Notes: a model not told the origin generated them from the letters alone. A stretch of 64,000 nt of DNA from Variovorax paradoxus (GCF_018614875.1 NZ_JAGGNW010000002.1:372001-436000); one strand, 5' to 3'. Positions 1-9,326 are shown, counted from the first letter of the stretch. A program made the numbers and translations.

Positions 1-411
1 GATGCGCGCCGCGACTTCGCCCACCACGCCGGCCACCAGGTGGCAGTAGCGCGCGAGGCCGGGGAAGTCGAGATAGCGGGTCTGGTCGAGGTCCATCTGG
101 CAGCCGTCGATCACCTCGTGGAGCTGGCGCGGCTCGATGCCGTAGGCGGCGGCATGCGGCACCAGCGCCTGCATCACGGGATGGCGCGGCGGGCCCGAGA
201 AGGACTGCGCCACCTCGGTGCGCCACCAGGCCAGCTTGGTGGCGGCCACGCCGGGGTCGCTGACCTCGTCGACCACGTCGTCGATCTCGCGGCAGAAGGC
301 ATAGAACGCGGTGATCGCGGCACGCCGCGGCTTGGGGAGGAACAGAAACGCGTAATAGAAACTGCTGCCCGAGGCGGCGGCCTTGTCCTGTACGTATTGC
401 TCGGGAGTCAT
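1..411 (-). CDS. hpnD: HpnD, presqualene diphosphate synthase (3' part missing)
   Basis: The frame reads MTPEQYVQDKAAASGSSFYY from an ATG at 409-411 and runs off the window edge, so only the first ~137 codons are visible. Aspartate-rich motif CREIDDVVDE near residue 40 is the first diphosphate/magnesium-binding motif of squalene/phytoene synthase enzymes. HpnD condenses two farnesyl diphosphates to presqualene diphosphate, the first step of the HpnCDE route to squalene for hopanoids. The start codon overlaps the hpnC stop (ATGA), so the pair is translationally coupled; hpnE would be expected next, outside the window. Family assignment rests on the motif and the hpnC neighbour. Confidence 0.9.
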   Translation of the reverse strand, partial: MTPEQYVQDKAAASGSSFYYAFLFLPKPRRAAITAFYAFCREIDDVVDEVSDPGVAATKLAWWRTEVAQSFSGPPRHPVMQALVPHAAAYGIEPRQLHEVIDGCQMDLDQTRYLDFPGLARYCHLVAGVVGEVAARI

Positions 412-1319
412 CGGAGGGGCGCTTTCATGGGCGGCAATTGTCTCCGCATCCGCAGGGCCCGCCAGGCCAGCAGCGGGGCATCGGCCTTGCCGATCTTCGG
501 GCGCTGCGAAAAGGTGTCGAAGCCCAGGTCCTCGATCTTGTCGAGAATGCGCAGGCCGCCCTGGACGACGAAGCGCAGCTCCCAGCCGGCGCGGCCGGGC
601 AGGCGGTGGACCAGCGGCGCGCCCTGGGCCATCAGCTCGCGCGCCCATGCGCTTTCGACGGCGATCAGGTTGATGGCTTCATGCGGCGGCGGCGCGTCGG
701 CCAGGGGCATGAAGACCTTGAAGCTCTCGCGCGTCAGGCCGCGCCGCGCGCAGTCGGCCAGCGGCAGATAGAAGCGGCCGCGCGGCAGGTCCACGCTCGG
801 GTCCTGCCAGAAATTGATGAGCTGCAGCGCGCTGCAGATGGCGTCGCTTTGCGCCAGCGCCTGTGCATCGTTCACGCCGTAGAGGTGCAGCAGCAGGCGG
901 CCGATCGGGTTCGCGGAGCGGCGGCAGTAGTCGAGCAGCTCGGCGCGGTCGGCATAGGCTCCGCCGTCGCGGGTCTTCTCGATGTCCTGCATGAAGGCGT
1001 TCAGCAGGTCGGCGAGCAGCTGTTCGAGGAGCTTGAATTGCGAGATGCTGTGGGCGAGCGGGCCGAACACCTGCGGCCAGCGCGAGGAGGCCGGCGCGCT
1101 GCCGCGGGCAGCGGCTGCCAGTTCTTCGCGGTAGTGGCGCAGGTCGGCCAGCCGCTGGTCGGGCGAGGCATTGCCTTCGTCCGCGATGTCGTCAGCGGTT
1201 CGCGCGAAATGGTAGATGGCGGCAATCGGCGGCCGCAGGTGCGGCGGACACAGCCAGGAGGCCACGGGGAAATTCTCGTAATGCGCCGGCGGCGCGGCAA
1301 TGTGGGGTGGTGCAGACAC
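408..1319 (-). CDS. hpnC: HpnC, hydroxysqualene synthase
   Basis: 303 residues, usual length for HpnC, with a GTG start (SAPPHIAAPPAH follows). Both aspartate motifs of the squalene/phytoene synthase fold are present: FARTADDIADEG near residue 40, and NFWQDPSVDLPRGRFYLP near residue 170. HpnC converts presqualene diphosphate made by HpnD into hydroxysqualene, which HpnE reduces to squalene, the substrate of squalene-hopene cyclase. It is the first gene of the minus-strand operon and diverges from kup over about 70 bases. No ATG lies near the 5' end, so the GTG is accepted, though the exact start is less certain than the function. Confidence 0.93.
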   Translation of the reverse strand: MSAPPHIAAPPAHYENFPVASWLCPPHLRPPIAAIYHFARTADDIADEGNASPDQRLADLRHYREELAAAARGSAPASSRWPQVFGPLAHSISQFKLLEQLLADLLNAFMQDIEKTRDGGAYADRAELLDYCRRSANPIGRLLLHLYGVNDAQALAQSDAICSALQLINFWQDPSVDLPRGRFYLPLADCARRGLTRESFKVFMPLADAPPPHEAINLIAVESAWARELMAQGAPLVHRLPGRAGWELRFVVQGGLRILDKIEDLGFDTFSQRPKIGKADAPLLAWRALRMRRQLPPMKAPLR

Positions 1320-1326
1320 GCGGCGA

Positions 1327-1356
1327 TTGTCCGCGACGCACGGCGCGGACTATGCT
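1327..1356 (+). promoter_or_regulatory. Candidate sigma-70 promoter of kup
   Basis: TTGTCC (1327-1332) and TATGCT (1351-1356) are separated by 18 bases in the short divergent gap between hpnC and kup. This would start transcription near 1363, leaving a leader of roughly 27 bases before the kup ATG. Prediction from sequence only. Confidence 0.4.
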
Positions 1357-1389
1357 CGTGGCGTTGCCACACCCCCCACTTCTTTTTTC

Positions 1390-3312
1390 ATGAATGCACC
1401 CATGCCGGTTCCCGCCGCTCCGAGTCCAGCGCACAGCGAGGCATCTCACGCGGCAGGGCCGGGCCTGATGATCGCGGCGCTGGGGGTCGTTTTCGGCGAC
1501 ATCGGCACTTCACCGCTCTATGCCTTCAAGGAAACGCTGAACCCCGAGCACGGCGTGGCGTTCACGCCCGATGCGGTGCTGGGCCTGCTCTCGCTCATCT
1601 TCTGGGGCCTCATGTTCGTGATCACGCTCAAGTACGTGGTGTTCGTGCTGCGCGCCGACCACGACGGCGAGGGCGGCATTCTTGCCCTGCAGGCGCTCGC
1701 GCGCAATGCGGCCGGAGGCCCGGGGGCGCGGCCGTGGCTGTGGAACGCCATCGGGGTGCTCGGCCTGGTCGGCGCGGCCATGTTCTATGGCGACAGCCTG
1801 ATCACGCCGGCCATTTCCGTCCTGTCGGCGGTCGAGGGGCTTGAGGTGCAGGCGCCGGTGCTGCAGCGCGTGGTGATTCCGATCACCATCCTCATCCTGC
1901 TTGGGCTCTTCGCGGTGCAGCGCAAGGGAACGGGCGTGGTGGGCAAGGTGTTCGGGCCGGTCATGCTGCTGTGGTTTCTGGTGCTGGCGGTCGCGGGCGG
2001 CTGGCAGGTGCTGCAGCAGCCGCAGGTGCTCGCGGCGCTCGATCCGCGCCGGGCGCTCGGCTTTCTGGTCGAGCACCGGCTCCAGTCGCTGGCGGTACTG
2101 GGGGCGGTGTTCCTGGCCTTCACGGGCGGGGAGGCGCTGTACGCCGACATGGGCCATTTCGGCGCGCGGCCGATCCGGCTGGCCTGGCTTTTCATTGCGA
2201 TGCCCGGGCTGGTGCTGAACTACTTCGGGCAGGGCGCGCTGGTGCTGGCGAATCCCGCGGCCATCGACAACCCCTTCTTCCGGCTCTTTCCCTCCTGGGG
2301 CGTGGTGCCGATGGTGGTGCTGGCCGCCATGGCGACGGTGATCGCCTCGCAGGCGGTGATCTCGGGCGCCTTCTCGCTCACCGCGCATGCAATGCGCATG
2401 GGCTACCTGCCGCGCATGCGGGTGATCCAGACCTCGGGCGCGGCCATCGGGCAGATCTACGTGCCCGCGGTCAACTGGCTGCTGATGGTGGGCGTGCTGC
2501 TGCTGGTGCTGGGCTTCCGCAGTTCGGGCGCGTTGTCGGCGGCCTACGGCATCGCGGTGTCGATCACCATGGTGACCACCACGCTGCTCGCCGGCATCGT
2601 GGCCTGGGGCCTGTGGCGCTGGAACAAGGTGGCGGTGGCGGTGGGCGTGCTGGCTTTTGCGGTGGTCGACCTGACCTTCGTGGTCGCCAACAGCCTCAAG
2701 GTGGCGGACGGCGGCTGGCTCACGCTCGCGGTGGCGGCCGCGGTGATGATTGTCTTTACCACTTGGTCGAAGGGCCGCCGGCTGGGCCTGGAGGCCGCCG
2801 CGGCCGAGAGCCTGCCGCTGCGGTCCTTCGTCGAGTCTCTGGCGAAGCACATGCCGCACCGGGTCAGCGGCACGGCCGTGTTCCTGAACCCCGACGCCAC
2901 GGCCGTGCCGCACGCGCTGCTTCACAACCTCAAGCACAACCAGGTGCTGCACGAGCAGGTGATCGTGCTGCGGATACTGGCCTGCGACACGCCGCGTGTG
3001 GACGCGCGCATTCGCATCGAGGCCGAGCAGCTGATGGACGGCATCTGGGTGGTCACCGCCCGCCACGGCTTCATGGAGCGGCCCGACGTGCCCGAATTCA
3101 TCCGCATCCTGGCCTACCAGAAGACGCTGGCCATCGATTCGATGAAGACCTCGTATTTCGTCTCGCGCGCCTCGGTGGGCGAGGAGAACCTGCCGGGCAT
3201 GAACCCGATCCGCCGGGCGCTTTTCGGCTGGCTCCAGCGCAATGCCGGGCGCGCCTCCGACTATTTCGAGCTGCCCGACAACCGGCTGGTGGAAATGGGC
3301 CAGCGCACGTAG
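1390..3312 (+). CDS. kup: Kup-type potassium uptake transporter
   Basis: 640 residues from the ATG at 1390. The upstream in-frame extension to 1300 would overlap hpnC and the likely promoter, and lacks family similarity. The hallmark N-terminal motif GVVFGDIGTSPLYAFKE starts about 35 residues in, followed by about twelve hydrophobic segments and a hydrophilic C-terminal cytoplasmic domain. This is the layout of constitutive low-affinity KUP potassium/proton symporters of the inner membrane (E. coli Kup is 622 residues). The gene stands alone, with its own promoter in the gap to hpnC and a regulated promoter of the next operon right after it. No canonical Shine-Dalgarno is obvious before the chosen ATG. 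Confidence 0.95.
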   Translation: MNAPMPVPAAPSPAHSEASHAAGPGLMIAALGVVFGDIGTSPLYAFKETLNPEHGVAFTPDAVLGLLSLIFWGLMFVITLKYVVFVLRADHDGEGGILALQALARNAAGGPGARPWLWNAIGVLGLVGAAMFYGDSLITPAISVLSAVEGLEVQAPVLQRVVIPITILILLGLFAVQRKGTGVVGKVFGPVMLLWFLVLAVAGGWQVLQQPQVLAALDPRRALGFLVEHRLQSLAVLGAVFLAFTGGEALYADMGHFGARPIRLAWLFIAMPGLVLNYFGQGALVLANPAAIDNPFFRLFPSWGVVPMVVLAAMATVIASQAVISGAFSLTAHAMRMGYLPRMRVIQTSGAAIGQIYVPAVNWLLMVGVLLLVLGFRSSGALSAAYGIAVSITMVTTTLLAGIVAWGLWRWNKVAVAVGVLAFAVVDLTFVVANSLKVADGGWLTLAVAAAVMIVFTTWSKGRRLGLEAAAAESLPLRSFVESLAKHMPHRVSGTAVFLNPDATAVPHALLHNLKHNQVLHEQVIVLRILACDTPRVDARIRIEAEQLMDGIWVVTARHGFMERPDVPEFIRILAYQKTLAIDSMKTSYFVSRASVGEENLPGMNPIRRALFGWLQRNAGRASDYFELPDNRLVEMGQRT

Positions 3313-3324
3313 AAGGCTCCTACC

Positions 3325-3342
3325 ACTGACCAGGCGGTCATT
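3325..3342. promoter_or_regulatory. TetR-like operator copy 1 upstream of RND operon
   Basis: ACTGACCAGGCGGTCATT is an interrupted dyad (arms ACTGACC and GGTCATT, four-base centre). It ends at the start of the -35 box TTGACA and matches the second copy at 3370-3387 in 14 of 18 positions. Size and symmetry fit TetR-family operators, but no tetR gene is adjacent. Confidence 0.5.
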
Positions 3343-3369
3343 GACACTGCCTGAGGTTTACCCTAGATT
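3341..3369 (+). promoter_or_regulatory. Strong sigma-70 promoter of RND adaptor-permease operon
   Basis: A perfect -35 box TTGACA (3341-3346) and a -10 box TAGATT (3364-3369) are separated by exactly 17 bases. The predicted transcription start near 3376 falls inside the second operator copy, so repressor binding there would block initiation. Confidence 0.6.
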
Positions 3370-3387
3370 ACTAACCGGTGGGTCATT
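3370..3387. promoter_or_regulatory. TetR-like operator copy 2, overlapping the start site
   Basis: ACTAACCGGTGGGTCATT repeats copy 1 centre to centre at 45 bases. It overlaps a perfect 16-base palindrome GGGTCATTAATGACCC (3380-3395), which supplies a third AATGACC half-site on the other strand. Confidence 0.5.
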
Positions 3388-3419
3388 AATGACCCGGTTT
3401 GTCCTTTCTTGGGTGTCTC

Positions 3420-4607
3420 ATGACCGCCTCCGCCGTTCTCCTTCGTGCCCGCAGCGCCGCCTGGCTGCTGCTTCCCTCCCTGTTCCTGGCCGGCTGTGCG
3501 CCCAAGCCGCCGGCCGAGGAGCCCGTGCGAGCGGTGAAGCTCGTGACCGTCGGCACCAGCGATTTCGACGCCCAGCCGGAGTTTTCGGCCGAGGTGCGGG
3601 CCCGTGTCGAATCGCGGCTCGGGTTCCGCGTGGCGGGCAAGATCACCAAGCGCCAGGCCGAGCTCGGCCAGCACGTGCAGGCCGGCCAGGTCTTGGCGCA
3701 GCTCGACCCGCAGGACTACAAGCTGGCCGCCGAAGCCGCCCGCGCCCAGCAGGCCGCGGCCCTGACCAACCGCGACCTGGCCGCCGCCGACCTGAAGCGC
3801 TACCGCGAGCTGCGCGAGCAGAACTTCATCAGCGGCGCCGAGCTCGAGCGCCGCGAAACCACCTGGAAGGCCGCCCAGGCACAGCTCGAACAGGCGCAGG
3901 CCCAACTCGCCTCTCAGGGCAACCAGGCCAACTACACGACGCTGGTGGCCGACGTGGCGGGCGTCATCACCGCCATCGAGGCCGAGCCGGGACAGGTGGT
4001 GCAGGCCGGCACGCCGGTCGTGCGCATCGCGCAGGACGGTGCGCGCGACGTGGTGTTCGCGGTGCCTGAAGACCGTGCCGCGCTGATCAAGCCCGACTCG
4101 CCGGTGACGGTGCGCGGCTGGTCCGGGGGCAACGAACTGCAGGGCGTCGTGCGCGAAGTGGCCGCCAGCGCCGACGCGGTCACGCGCACCTACTCGGTCA
4201 AGGTCGCGATCGACGCGGCCACCTCGCCCGCGCTGGGCGCCACCGTCTACGCGCGCCCGCAGGCGCTGGCGCACAGCAGCACCGCGGTGATGAAGCTGCC
4301 GACCAGCGCGCTGCGCCAGGAAGGCAAGGGCACGGCGGTGTGGGTGCTCGACAAGTCGACGATGACGGTCCGTTCGCAACCGGTGCAGGTGGCGACCGCC
4401 GACGGCAACGAAGCCGTGATCGGCGGCGGGATCGCGCCCGGCATGATGGTGGTGGCCGCGGGCGTGCACGTGCTGTCGCCGGGGCAGAAGGTCACCATCT
4501 ACCAGTCGAAGGAGGCGGCCGCGGCCGCCAACGTGAAGGACGCCGCGCAGCCCGCCGAGGCCGTTGCCGCAACCAAGAAGGAGATCGCTGCAGGTGCCGC
4601 CAAATGA
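3420..4607 (+). CDS. RND efflux periplasmic adaptor (membrane fusion lipoprotein)
   Basis: 395 residues from the ATG at 3420; a TTG seven codons upstream is less likely. The N-terminus is a lipoprotein signal with lipobox LAGC, placing the mature protein in the periplasm anchored to the inner membrane. Then follow the barrel-sandwich halves (RVAGKITKRQ.. and ..AGVITAIEAEPGQVVQAGTPV) around an alpha-helical hairpin rich in Ala, Gln and Glu, the layout of HlyD/AcrA-family adaptors. It links the permease encoded next to an outer-membrane channel. Its stop overlaps the permease start (ATGA). No channel gene is in this operon, so a partner encoded elsewhere is needed. Substrate unknown. Confidence 0.93.
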   Translation: MTASAVLLRARSAAWLLLPSLFLAGCAPKPPAEEPVRAVKLVTVGTSDFDAQPEFSAEVRARVESRLGFRVAGKITKRQAELGQHVQAGQVLAQLDPQDYKLAAEAARAQQAAALTNRDLAAADLKRYRELREQNFISGAELERRETTWKAAQAQLEQAQAQLASQGNQANYTTLVADVAGVITAIEAEPGQVVQAGTPVVRIAQDGARDVVFAVPEDRAALIKPDSPVTVRGWSGGNELQGVVREVAASADAVTRTYSVKVAIDAATSPALGATVYARPQALAHSSTAVMKLPTSALRQEGKGTAVWVLDKSTMTVRSQPVQVATADGNEAVIGGGIAPGMMVVAAGVHVLSPGQKVTIYQSKEAAAAANVKDAAQPAEAVAATKKEIAAGAAK

Positions 4608-7600
4608 CGGAAGGCGCAGCGACCACCACCGCCAAGCCCGCCGGCTTCAATCTCTCCAAATGGGCGCTGGACCACGCGCCGCTCACGCGCTACCTGATGG
4701 TGGTGCTGATGGTGCTGGGCGCCTTCGCGTACTTCCAGCTCGGCCAGGACGAAGATCCGCCGTTCACCTTCCGCGCCATGGTGGTGCGCACCTACTGGCC
4801 CGGCGCCACCGCGCAGCAGGTGGCCGAGCAGGTCACCGACAAGCTCGAGCGCACGCTGCAGGAGGCGCCGTACGCCGACAAGATCCGCAGCTATTCGAAG
4901 CCCGGCGAGTCGCAGATCATCTTCAACATCAAGGACTCGTCGAAGTCCACCGAGGTCGCGAACGTCTGGTACACGGTGCGCAAGAAGATCGGCGACATGC
5001 GCAACACGCTGCCCGCGGGCGTGCAGGGCCCGTTCTTCAATGACGATTTCGGCGACGTCTACGGCGTGATCTATGCGCTGGAAAGCGAAGGCTTCAGCTA
5101 CGCCGAGCTCAAGACGCTGGCCGACGACACGCGCCAGCAGCTGCTGCGCGTGAAGGACGTGGCCAAGGTCGACCAGTTCGGCGTGCAGGACGAGAAGGTC
5201 TACATCGAGATCTCGCAGAAGCGCCTGGCGCAGCTGGGGCTCGACTTCAACGCCGTGCTCGCGCAGCTCGGCTCGCAGAACGCGATCGAGAGCGCGGGCT
5301 CGATCCAGTCGCCGCTCGACGTGGTGCAGGTGCGCGTGGCCGGCCAGTTCACCAGCGTCGATCAGCTGCGCGAGATGCCGATCCGCGGCAGTTCGGGCAA
5401 CCAGATCAAGCTCGGCGACATCGCCGAGATTCGCCGCGGCTATGTCGATCCGCCGGCCGTCAAGGTGCATCACCAGGGCAAGGAAGTGATCGCGCTCGGC
5501 GTCTCGATGGCCAAGGGCGGCGACATCATCGCGCTCGGCAAGGCGCTGAAGGCGACGACGGTGCAGATCGACCAGCGCCTGCCGGCCGGCGTGAAGCTGG
5601 CGCAGGTGCAGGACCAGCCGGTGTCGGTGTCGAGCTCGGTCAACGAGTTCGTCGGCGTGCTGATCGAGGCCGTGGCCATCGTGCTGGCCGTGAGCATCAT
5701 CTCGCTCGGCCTGCACAAGGGCGGGCGCTTCGGCTGGTATATCGACATGCGCCCGGGGCTGGTGGTGGCAATCACCATCCCGCTGGTGCTGGCCGTGACC
5801 TTCCTCGCGATGAATTATTTCGGCATCGGGCTGCACAAGATATCGCTCGGGTCGCTGATCATCGCGCTCGGCCTGCTGGTGGACGACGCGATCATCGCGG
5901 TCGAGATGATGGTGCGGAAGATGGAAGAGGGCTACGACAAGGTCCGCGCCGCCACCTTCGCCTACGACGTCACGGCCAAGCCGATGCTCACGGGCACGCT
6001 CATCACGGCGGCGGGTTTCCTGCCGATCGGCATCGCCAAGTCGGTGACGGGCGAGTACACCTTCGCCATCTTCGCGGTGACGGTGATTGCGCTGGTGCTG
6101 TCGTGGATCGTCTCGGTGTACTTCGTGCCCTACCTGGGCACGCTTTTGCTCAAGGTGAAGCCGCACGACCCGAATGCACCGCCGCACGAACTGTTCGACA
6201 CGCCGTTCTACAACGCCTTCCGCCACGCGGTGAACTGGTGCGTGCAGCACCGCTGGATGACCATCGGCGCCACGGTGCTGATCTTCGCGCTCGGCATCTT
6301 CGGCATGGGCAAGGTGCAGCAGCAGTTCTTCCCCGATTCGAGCCGGCCCGAGATCCTGGTCGACATCTGGTTCCCCGAAGGCACCTCGTTCGCGGCCAAC
6401 GAAGAAGTGGCGAAGCGCGTCGAGCAGCGCTTCATGCGGGAAGAGGGCGTGAAGACGGTCAGCACCTGGGTCGGCTCGGGCGTGCCGCGCTTCTACCTTC
6501 CGCTGGACCAGGTGTTCCCGCAGACCAACGTGTCCCAGCTCATCGTGCTGGCCAAGGACCTGAAGGTGCGCGAGCGCTTGCGCATCAAGCTGCCGGCCCT
6601 GTTGGCGCAGGAATTTCCGGAGGTGCGCGGCCGCGTCAAGCTGCTGCCCAACGGGCCGCCGGTGCCGTATCCGGTGCAGTTCCGCGTGATCGGCACCGAG
6701 CCCGCACAGCTGCGCGGGCATGCCGACGAGGTCAAGGCGGTGCTGCGCGAGAACGCCAACATGCGCGGCGTGAACGACAACTGGAACGAGTCGGTGAAGG
6801 TGATCCGCCTCGAGGTCGACCAGGCCAAGGCGCGCGCGCTCGGCGTGACCAGCCAGGCCATCGCCCAGGCCTCCAAGACGATGTTCTCCGGCACCACGGT
6901 GGGCCAGTACCGTGAGAACGACCAGCTGATCGACATCGTGCTGCGCCAGTCGCCCGACGAGCGCGAGGCCATCTCGGACATTGCCAACGCCTACATCCCC
7001 ACGACCTCGGGCCGCTCGATTCCGCTGACCCAGATCGCCCGGCCGGTCTTCACCTGGGAGCCCGGCGTGATGTGGCGCGAGAACCGCGACTACGCCATCA
7101 CGGTGCAGGGCGACGTGGTCGAAGGCCTGCAGGGCGCCACGGTGAGCGCGGAGCTGCTGCCGAAGCTGCGCCAGCTCGAAGCCGGCTGGCACGCGGCCGG
7201 GCAGGGCGGCTACCGCATCGAGGTGGCCGGCGCGGTGGAGGAGAGCAGCAAGGGCTCGGCTTCCATCGTGGCGGGCGTGCCGATCATGCTGTTCCTGGTG
7301 TTCACGCTGCTGATGCTGCAGCTGCACAGCTTCAGCCGTTCGCTGCTGGTGTTCGTCACGGGGCCCATGGGCATCGCCGGCGTGGCCGGCGCGCTGCTGG
7401 TGCTGAACCGGCCCTTCGGCTTCGTGGCGCTGCTGGGCGTGATCGCGCTGATGGGCATGATCCAGCGCAACGCGGTGATCCTGATCGACCAGATCGAGAG
7501 CGACCGCGAGGCCGGCGTGCCGGCCTGGGACGCGATCGTCGAATCGGCCGTGCGGCGCCTGCGGCCCATCGTGCTGACGGCCGCGGCGGCGGTGCTGGCG

Positions 7601-7762
7601 ATGATTCCGCTCTCGCGCAGCGTGTTCTGGGGCCCGATGGCCGTGGCCATCATGGGCGGCCTGATCGTGGCCACCGTACTGACCCTGCTGGCCCTCCCGG
7701 CAATGTACGCCGCCGCCTTCCGTGTGAAGCGGGAGCCGAAACAGGGTCTTATTAGCGCTTAA
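4604..7762 (+). CDS. RND efflux transporter permease
   Basis: 1052 residues, typical of resistance-nodulation-division pumps. The ATG at 4604 overlaps the adaptor stop; longer in-frame extensions lie within the adaptor gene. First transmembrane segment near residue 30 followed by DEDPPFTFR, two large periplasmic loops, and the transmembrane-4 motif LGLLVDDAIIAVEMM with the paired aspartates used for proton relay. In transmembrane 10 the sequence is GMIQRNAVILIDQ, with Arg where AcrB-type drug pumps have the relay Lys. This places it in an RND branch different from the second pump in this window (53350-56634). Proton-driven export is expected; the substrate cannot be read from sequence. Confidence 0.93.
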   Translation: MTEGAATTTAKPAGFNLSKWALDHAPLTRYLMVVLMVLGAFAYFQLGQDEDPPFTFRAMVVRTYWPGATAQQVAEQVTDKLERTLQEAPYADKIRSYSKPGESQIIFNIKDSSKSTEVANVWYTVRKKIGDMRNTLPAGVQGPFFNDDFGDVYGVIYALESEGFSYAELKTLADDTRQQLLRVKDVAKVDQFGVQDEKVYIEISQKRLAQLGLDFNAVLAQLGSQNAIESAGSIQSPLDVVQVRVAGQFTSVDQLREMPIRGSSGNQIKLGDIAEIRRGYVDPPAVKVHHQGKEVIALGVSMAKGGDIIALGKALKATTVQIDQRLPAGVKLAQVQDQPVSVSSSVNEFVGVLIEAVAIVLAVSIISLGLHKGGRFGWYIDMRPGLVVAITIPLVLAVTFLAMNYFGIGLHKISLGSLIIALGLLVDDAIIAVEMMVRKMEEGYDKVRAATFAYDVTAKPMLTGTLITAAGFLPIGIAKSVTGEYTFAIFAVTVIALVLSWIVSVYFVPYLGTLLLKVKPHDPNAPPHELFDTPFYNAFRHAVNWCVQHRWMTIGATVLIFALGIFGMGKVQQQFFPDSSRPEILVDIWFPEGTSFAANEEVAKRVEQRFMREEGVKTVSTWVGSGVPRFYLPLDQVFPQTNVSQLIVLAKDLKVRERLRIKLPALLAQEFPEVRGRVKLLPNGPPVPYPVQFRVIGTEPAQLRGHADEVKAVLRENANMRGVNDNWNESVKVIRLEVDQAKARALGVTSQAIAQASKTMFSGTTVGQYRENDQLIDIVLRQSPDEREAISDIANAYIPTTSGRSIPLTQIARPVFTWEPGVMWRENRDYAITVQGDVVEGLQGATVSAELLPKLRQLEAGWHAAGQGGYRIEVAGAVEESSKGSASIVAGVPIMLFLVFTLLMLQLHSFSRSLLVFVTGPMGIAGVAGALLVLNRPFGFVALLGVIALMGMIQRNAVILIDQIESDREAGVPAWDAIVESAVRRLRPIVLTAAAAVLAMIPLSRSVFWGPMAVAIMGGLIVATVLTLLALPAMYAAAFRVKREPKQGLISA

Positions 7763-7875
7763 AATAGCGGGTTGACCGATTTCAGGCGGGCGGTCTTTGG
7801 GCAGCGGGTATCCGGTATCGGGTGTTCGCGGCACCAGGGCCGTCCGCTTTTGCATTCACCTGAAAAATTGGCATC

Positions 7876-7962
7876 GCGCGGGTGGCGAAATTGGTAGACG
7901 CACCAGGTTTAGGTCCTGACGTTCGCAAGAACGTGCCGGTTCGAGTCCGGCCCCGCGCACCA
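7876..7962 (+). tRNA. tRNA-Leu (anticodon UAG)
   Basis: 87-base class II tRNA with encoded CCA. Acceptor stem GCGCGGG (7876-7882) pairs with CCCGCGC (7952-7958). Anticodon loop TTTAGGT carries TAG at 7910-7912, a long variable arm (GTTCGCAAGAAC) follows, and the T-loop GGTTCGAGTCC is canonical. It ends only 26 bases before the trigger factor ATG. Confidence 0.97.
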
Positions 7963-7988
7963 GCCACACCCCTCACAAGGAAGACACC

Positions 7989-9305
7989 ATGACCGTGACC
8001 GTTGAAACTCTCGAGAAGCTCGAACGCAAGATCACGCTGACCCTGCCGGTCGGCACCATCCAGTCCGAAGTCGATTCGCGCCTCAAGAAGCTCGCGCGCA
8101 CCGTCAAGATGGACGGCTTCCGCCCCGGCAAGGTGCCGATGAACGTCGTGGCCCAGCGCTACGGCTACTCGGTGCACTACGAGGTCATGAACGACAAGGT
8201 CGGCGAAGCCTTCTCGCAGGCCGCCAACGAAGCCAAGCTGCGCGTGGCCGGCCAGCCCCGCATCACCGAGAAGGAAGAGTCGCCCGAAGGCCAGCTCGCC
8301 TTCGACGCCGTCTTCGAAGTGTTCCCCGAAGTCAAGATCAGCGACCTGTCCGGCGCCGAAGTCGAGAAGCTCTCGGCCGAAGTGGGCGACGACGCCATCG
8401 ACAAGACGCTCGACATCCTGCGCAAGCAGCGCCGCACCTTCGCGCAGCGCGCACAAGACGCCGTCGCCCAGGACGACGACCGCGTGACGGTCGACTTCGA
8501 AGGCAAGATCGACGGCGAGCCCTTCCAGGGCGGCAAGGCCGAAGACTTCCAGTTCATCGTCGGCGAAGGCCAGATGCTGAAGGAATTCGAAGACGCCGTG
8601 CGCGGCATGAAGTCCGGCGACAGCCGCACCTTCCCGCTCTCGTTCCCGGCCGACTACCACGGCAAGGACGTGGCCGGCAAGCAGGCCGATTTCATGGTCA
8701 CGCTGAAGAAGATCGAAGCCTCGAACCTGCCCGAAATCAACGAACAGCTCGCCAAGTCGCTCGGCATTGCCGAAGCCACGGTCGAGGGCCTGCGCGCCGA
8801 CATCAAGAAGAACCTCGAGCGCGAAGTGAAGTTCCGCCTGCTGGCGCGCAACAAGAACGCCGTCATGGACACCCTGGTGGCCAACGCCGAGCTCGACCTG
8901 CCCAACGCCAGCGTGCAGTCCGAAGTCAACCGCATGGTCGAAGGCGCCCGTGCCGAGCTCAAGCAGCGCGGCATCAAGGACGCCGACAAGGCGCCGATCC
9001 CCGACGAAGTGTTCCGCCCCCAAGCCGAGCGCCGCGTGCGCCTGGGCCTGGTGGTGGCCGAACTGGTGCGCGCCAACAACCTGCAGGCCAAGCCCGAGCA
9101 GATCAAGGCCCACATCGACGAGCTGGCCGCCAGCTACGAAAAGCCGGCCGACGTCGTGCGCTGGTATTTCAGCGACAACAACCGCCTGGCCGAAGTCGAA
9201 GCCGTGGTCATCGAGAACAACGTGACCGAGTTCGTGCTCGGCAAGGCCAAGGTCAACGAAAAGTCGGTGACGTTCGACGAGCTGATGGCGCAGCAGCAAG
9301 GCTGA
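7989..9305 (+). CDS. tig: Trigger factor, ribosome-associated chaperone and prolyl isomerase
   Basis: 438 residues, the usual length. Domains in order: N-terminal ribosome-binding domain with the signature region [17 protein letters not shown] (about residues 44-60), the FKBP-like peptidyl-prolyl isomerase domain (about 160-250), and the C-terminal helical chaperone domain. It binds near the ribosome exit tunnel and shields nascent chains. AAGGAAG just upstream is a good ribosome-binding site. The gene follows tRNA-Leu by 26 bases and precedes clpP-clpX-lon, the conserved folding/proteolysis gene order of proteobacteria. A hairpin terminator follows the stop. Confidence 0.98.
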   Translation: MTVTVETLEKLERKITLTLPVGTIQSEVDSRLKKLARTVKMDGFRPGKVPMNVVAQRYGYSVHYEVMNDKVGEAFSQAANEAKLRVAGQPRITEKEESPEGQLAFDAVFEVFPEVKISDLSGAEVEKLSAEVGDDAIDKTLDILRKQRRTFAQRAQDAVAQDDDRVTVDFEGKIDGEPFQGGKAEDFQFIVGEGQMLKEFEDAVRGMKSGDSRTFPLSFPADYHGKDVAGKQADFMVTLKKIEASNLPEINEQLAKSLGIAEATVEGLRADIKKNLEREVKFRLLARNKNAVMDTLVANAELDLPNASVQSEVNRMVEGARAELKQRGIKDADKAPIPDEVFRPQAERRVRLGLVVAELVRANNLQAKPEQIKAHIDELAASYEKPADVVRWYFSDNNRLAEVEAVVIENNVTEFVLGKAKVNEKSVTFDELMAQQQG

Positions 9306-9326
9306 TCCGCTATCGCCCGCAGCGCC

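Noticed and set aside
3399-3419. TTG start for the first RND adaptor
   Set aside because: It would add seven residues before the signal peptide and lies too close to the operator. The ATG at 3420 gives a clean lipoprotein signal.
4499-7855. Long open frame (over 1100 codons) on the minus strand opposite the first RND permease
   Set aside because: Composition is His/Arg/Gln-rich with no family motifs. It is the antisense of a real RND gene in GC-rich DNA where stop codons are scarce. The same applies to 53404-56628 and 10704-13985 on the minus strand.
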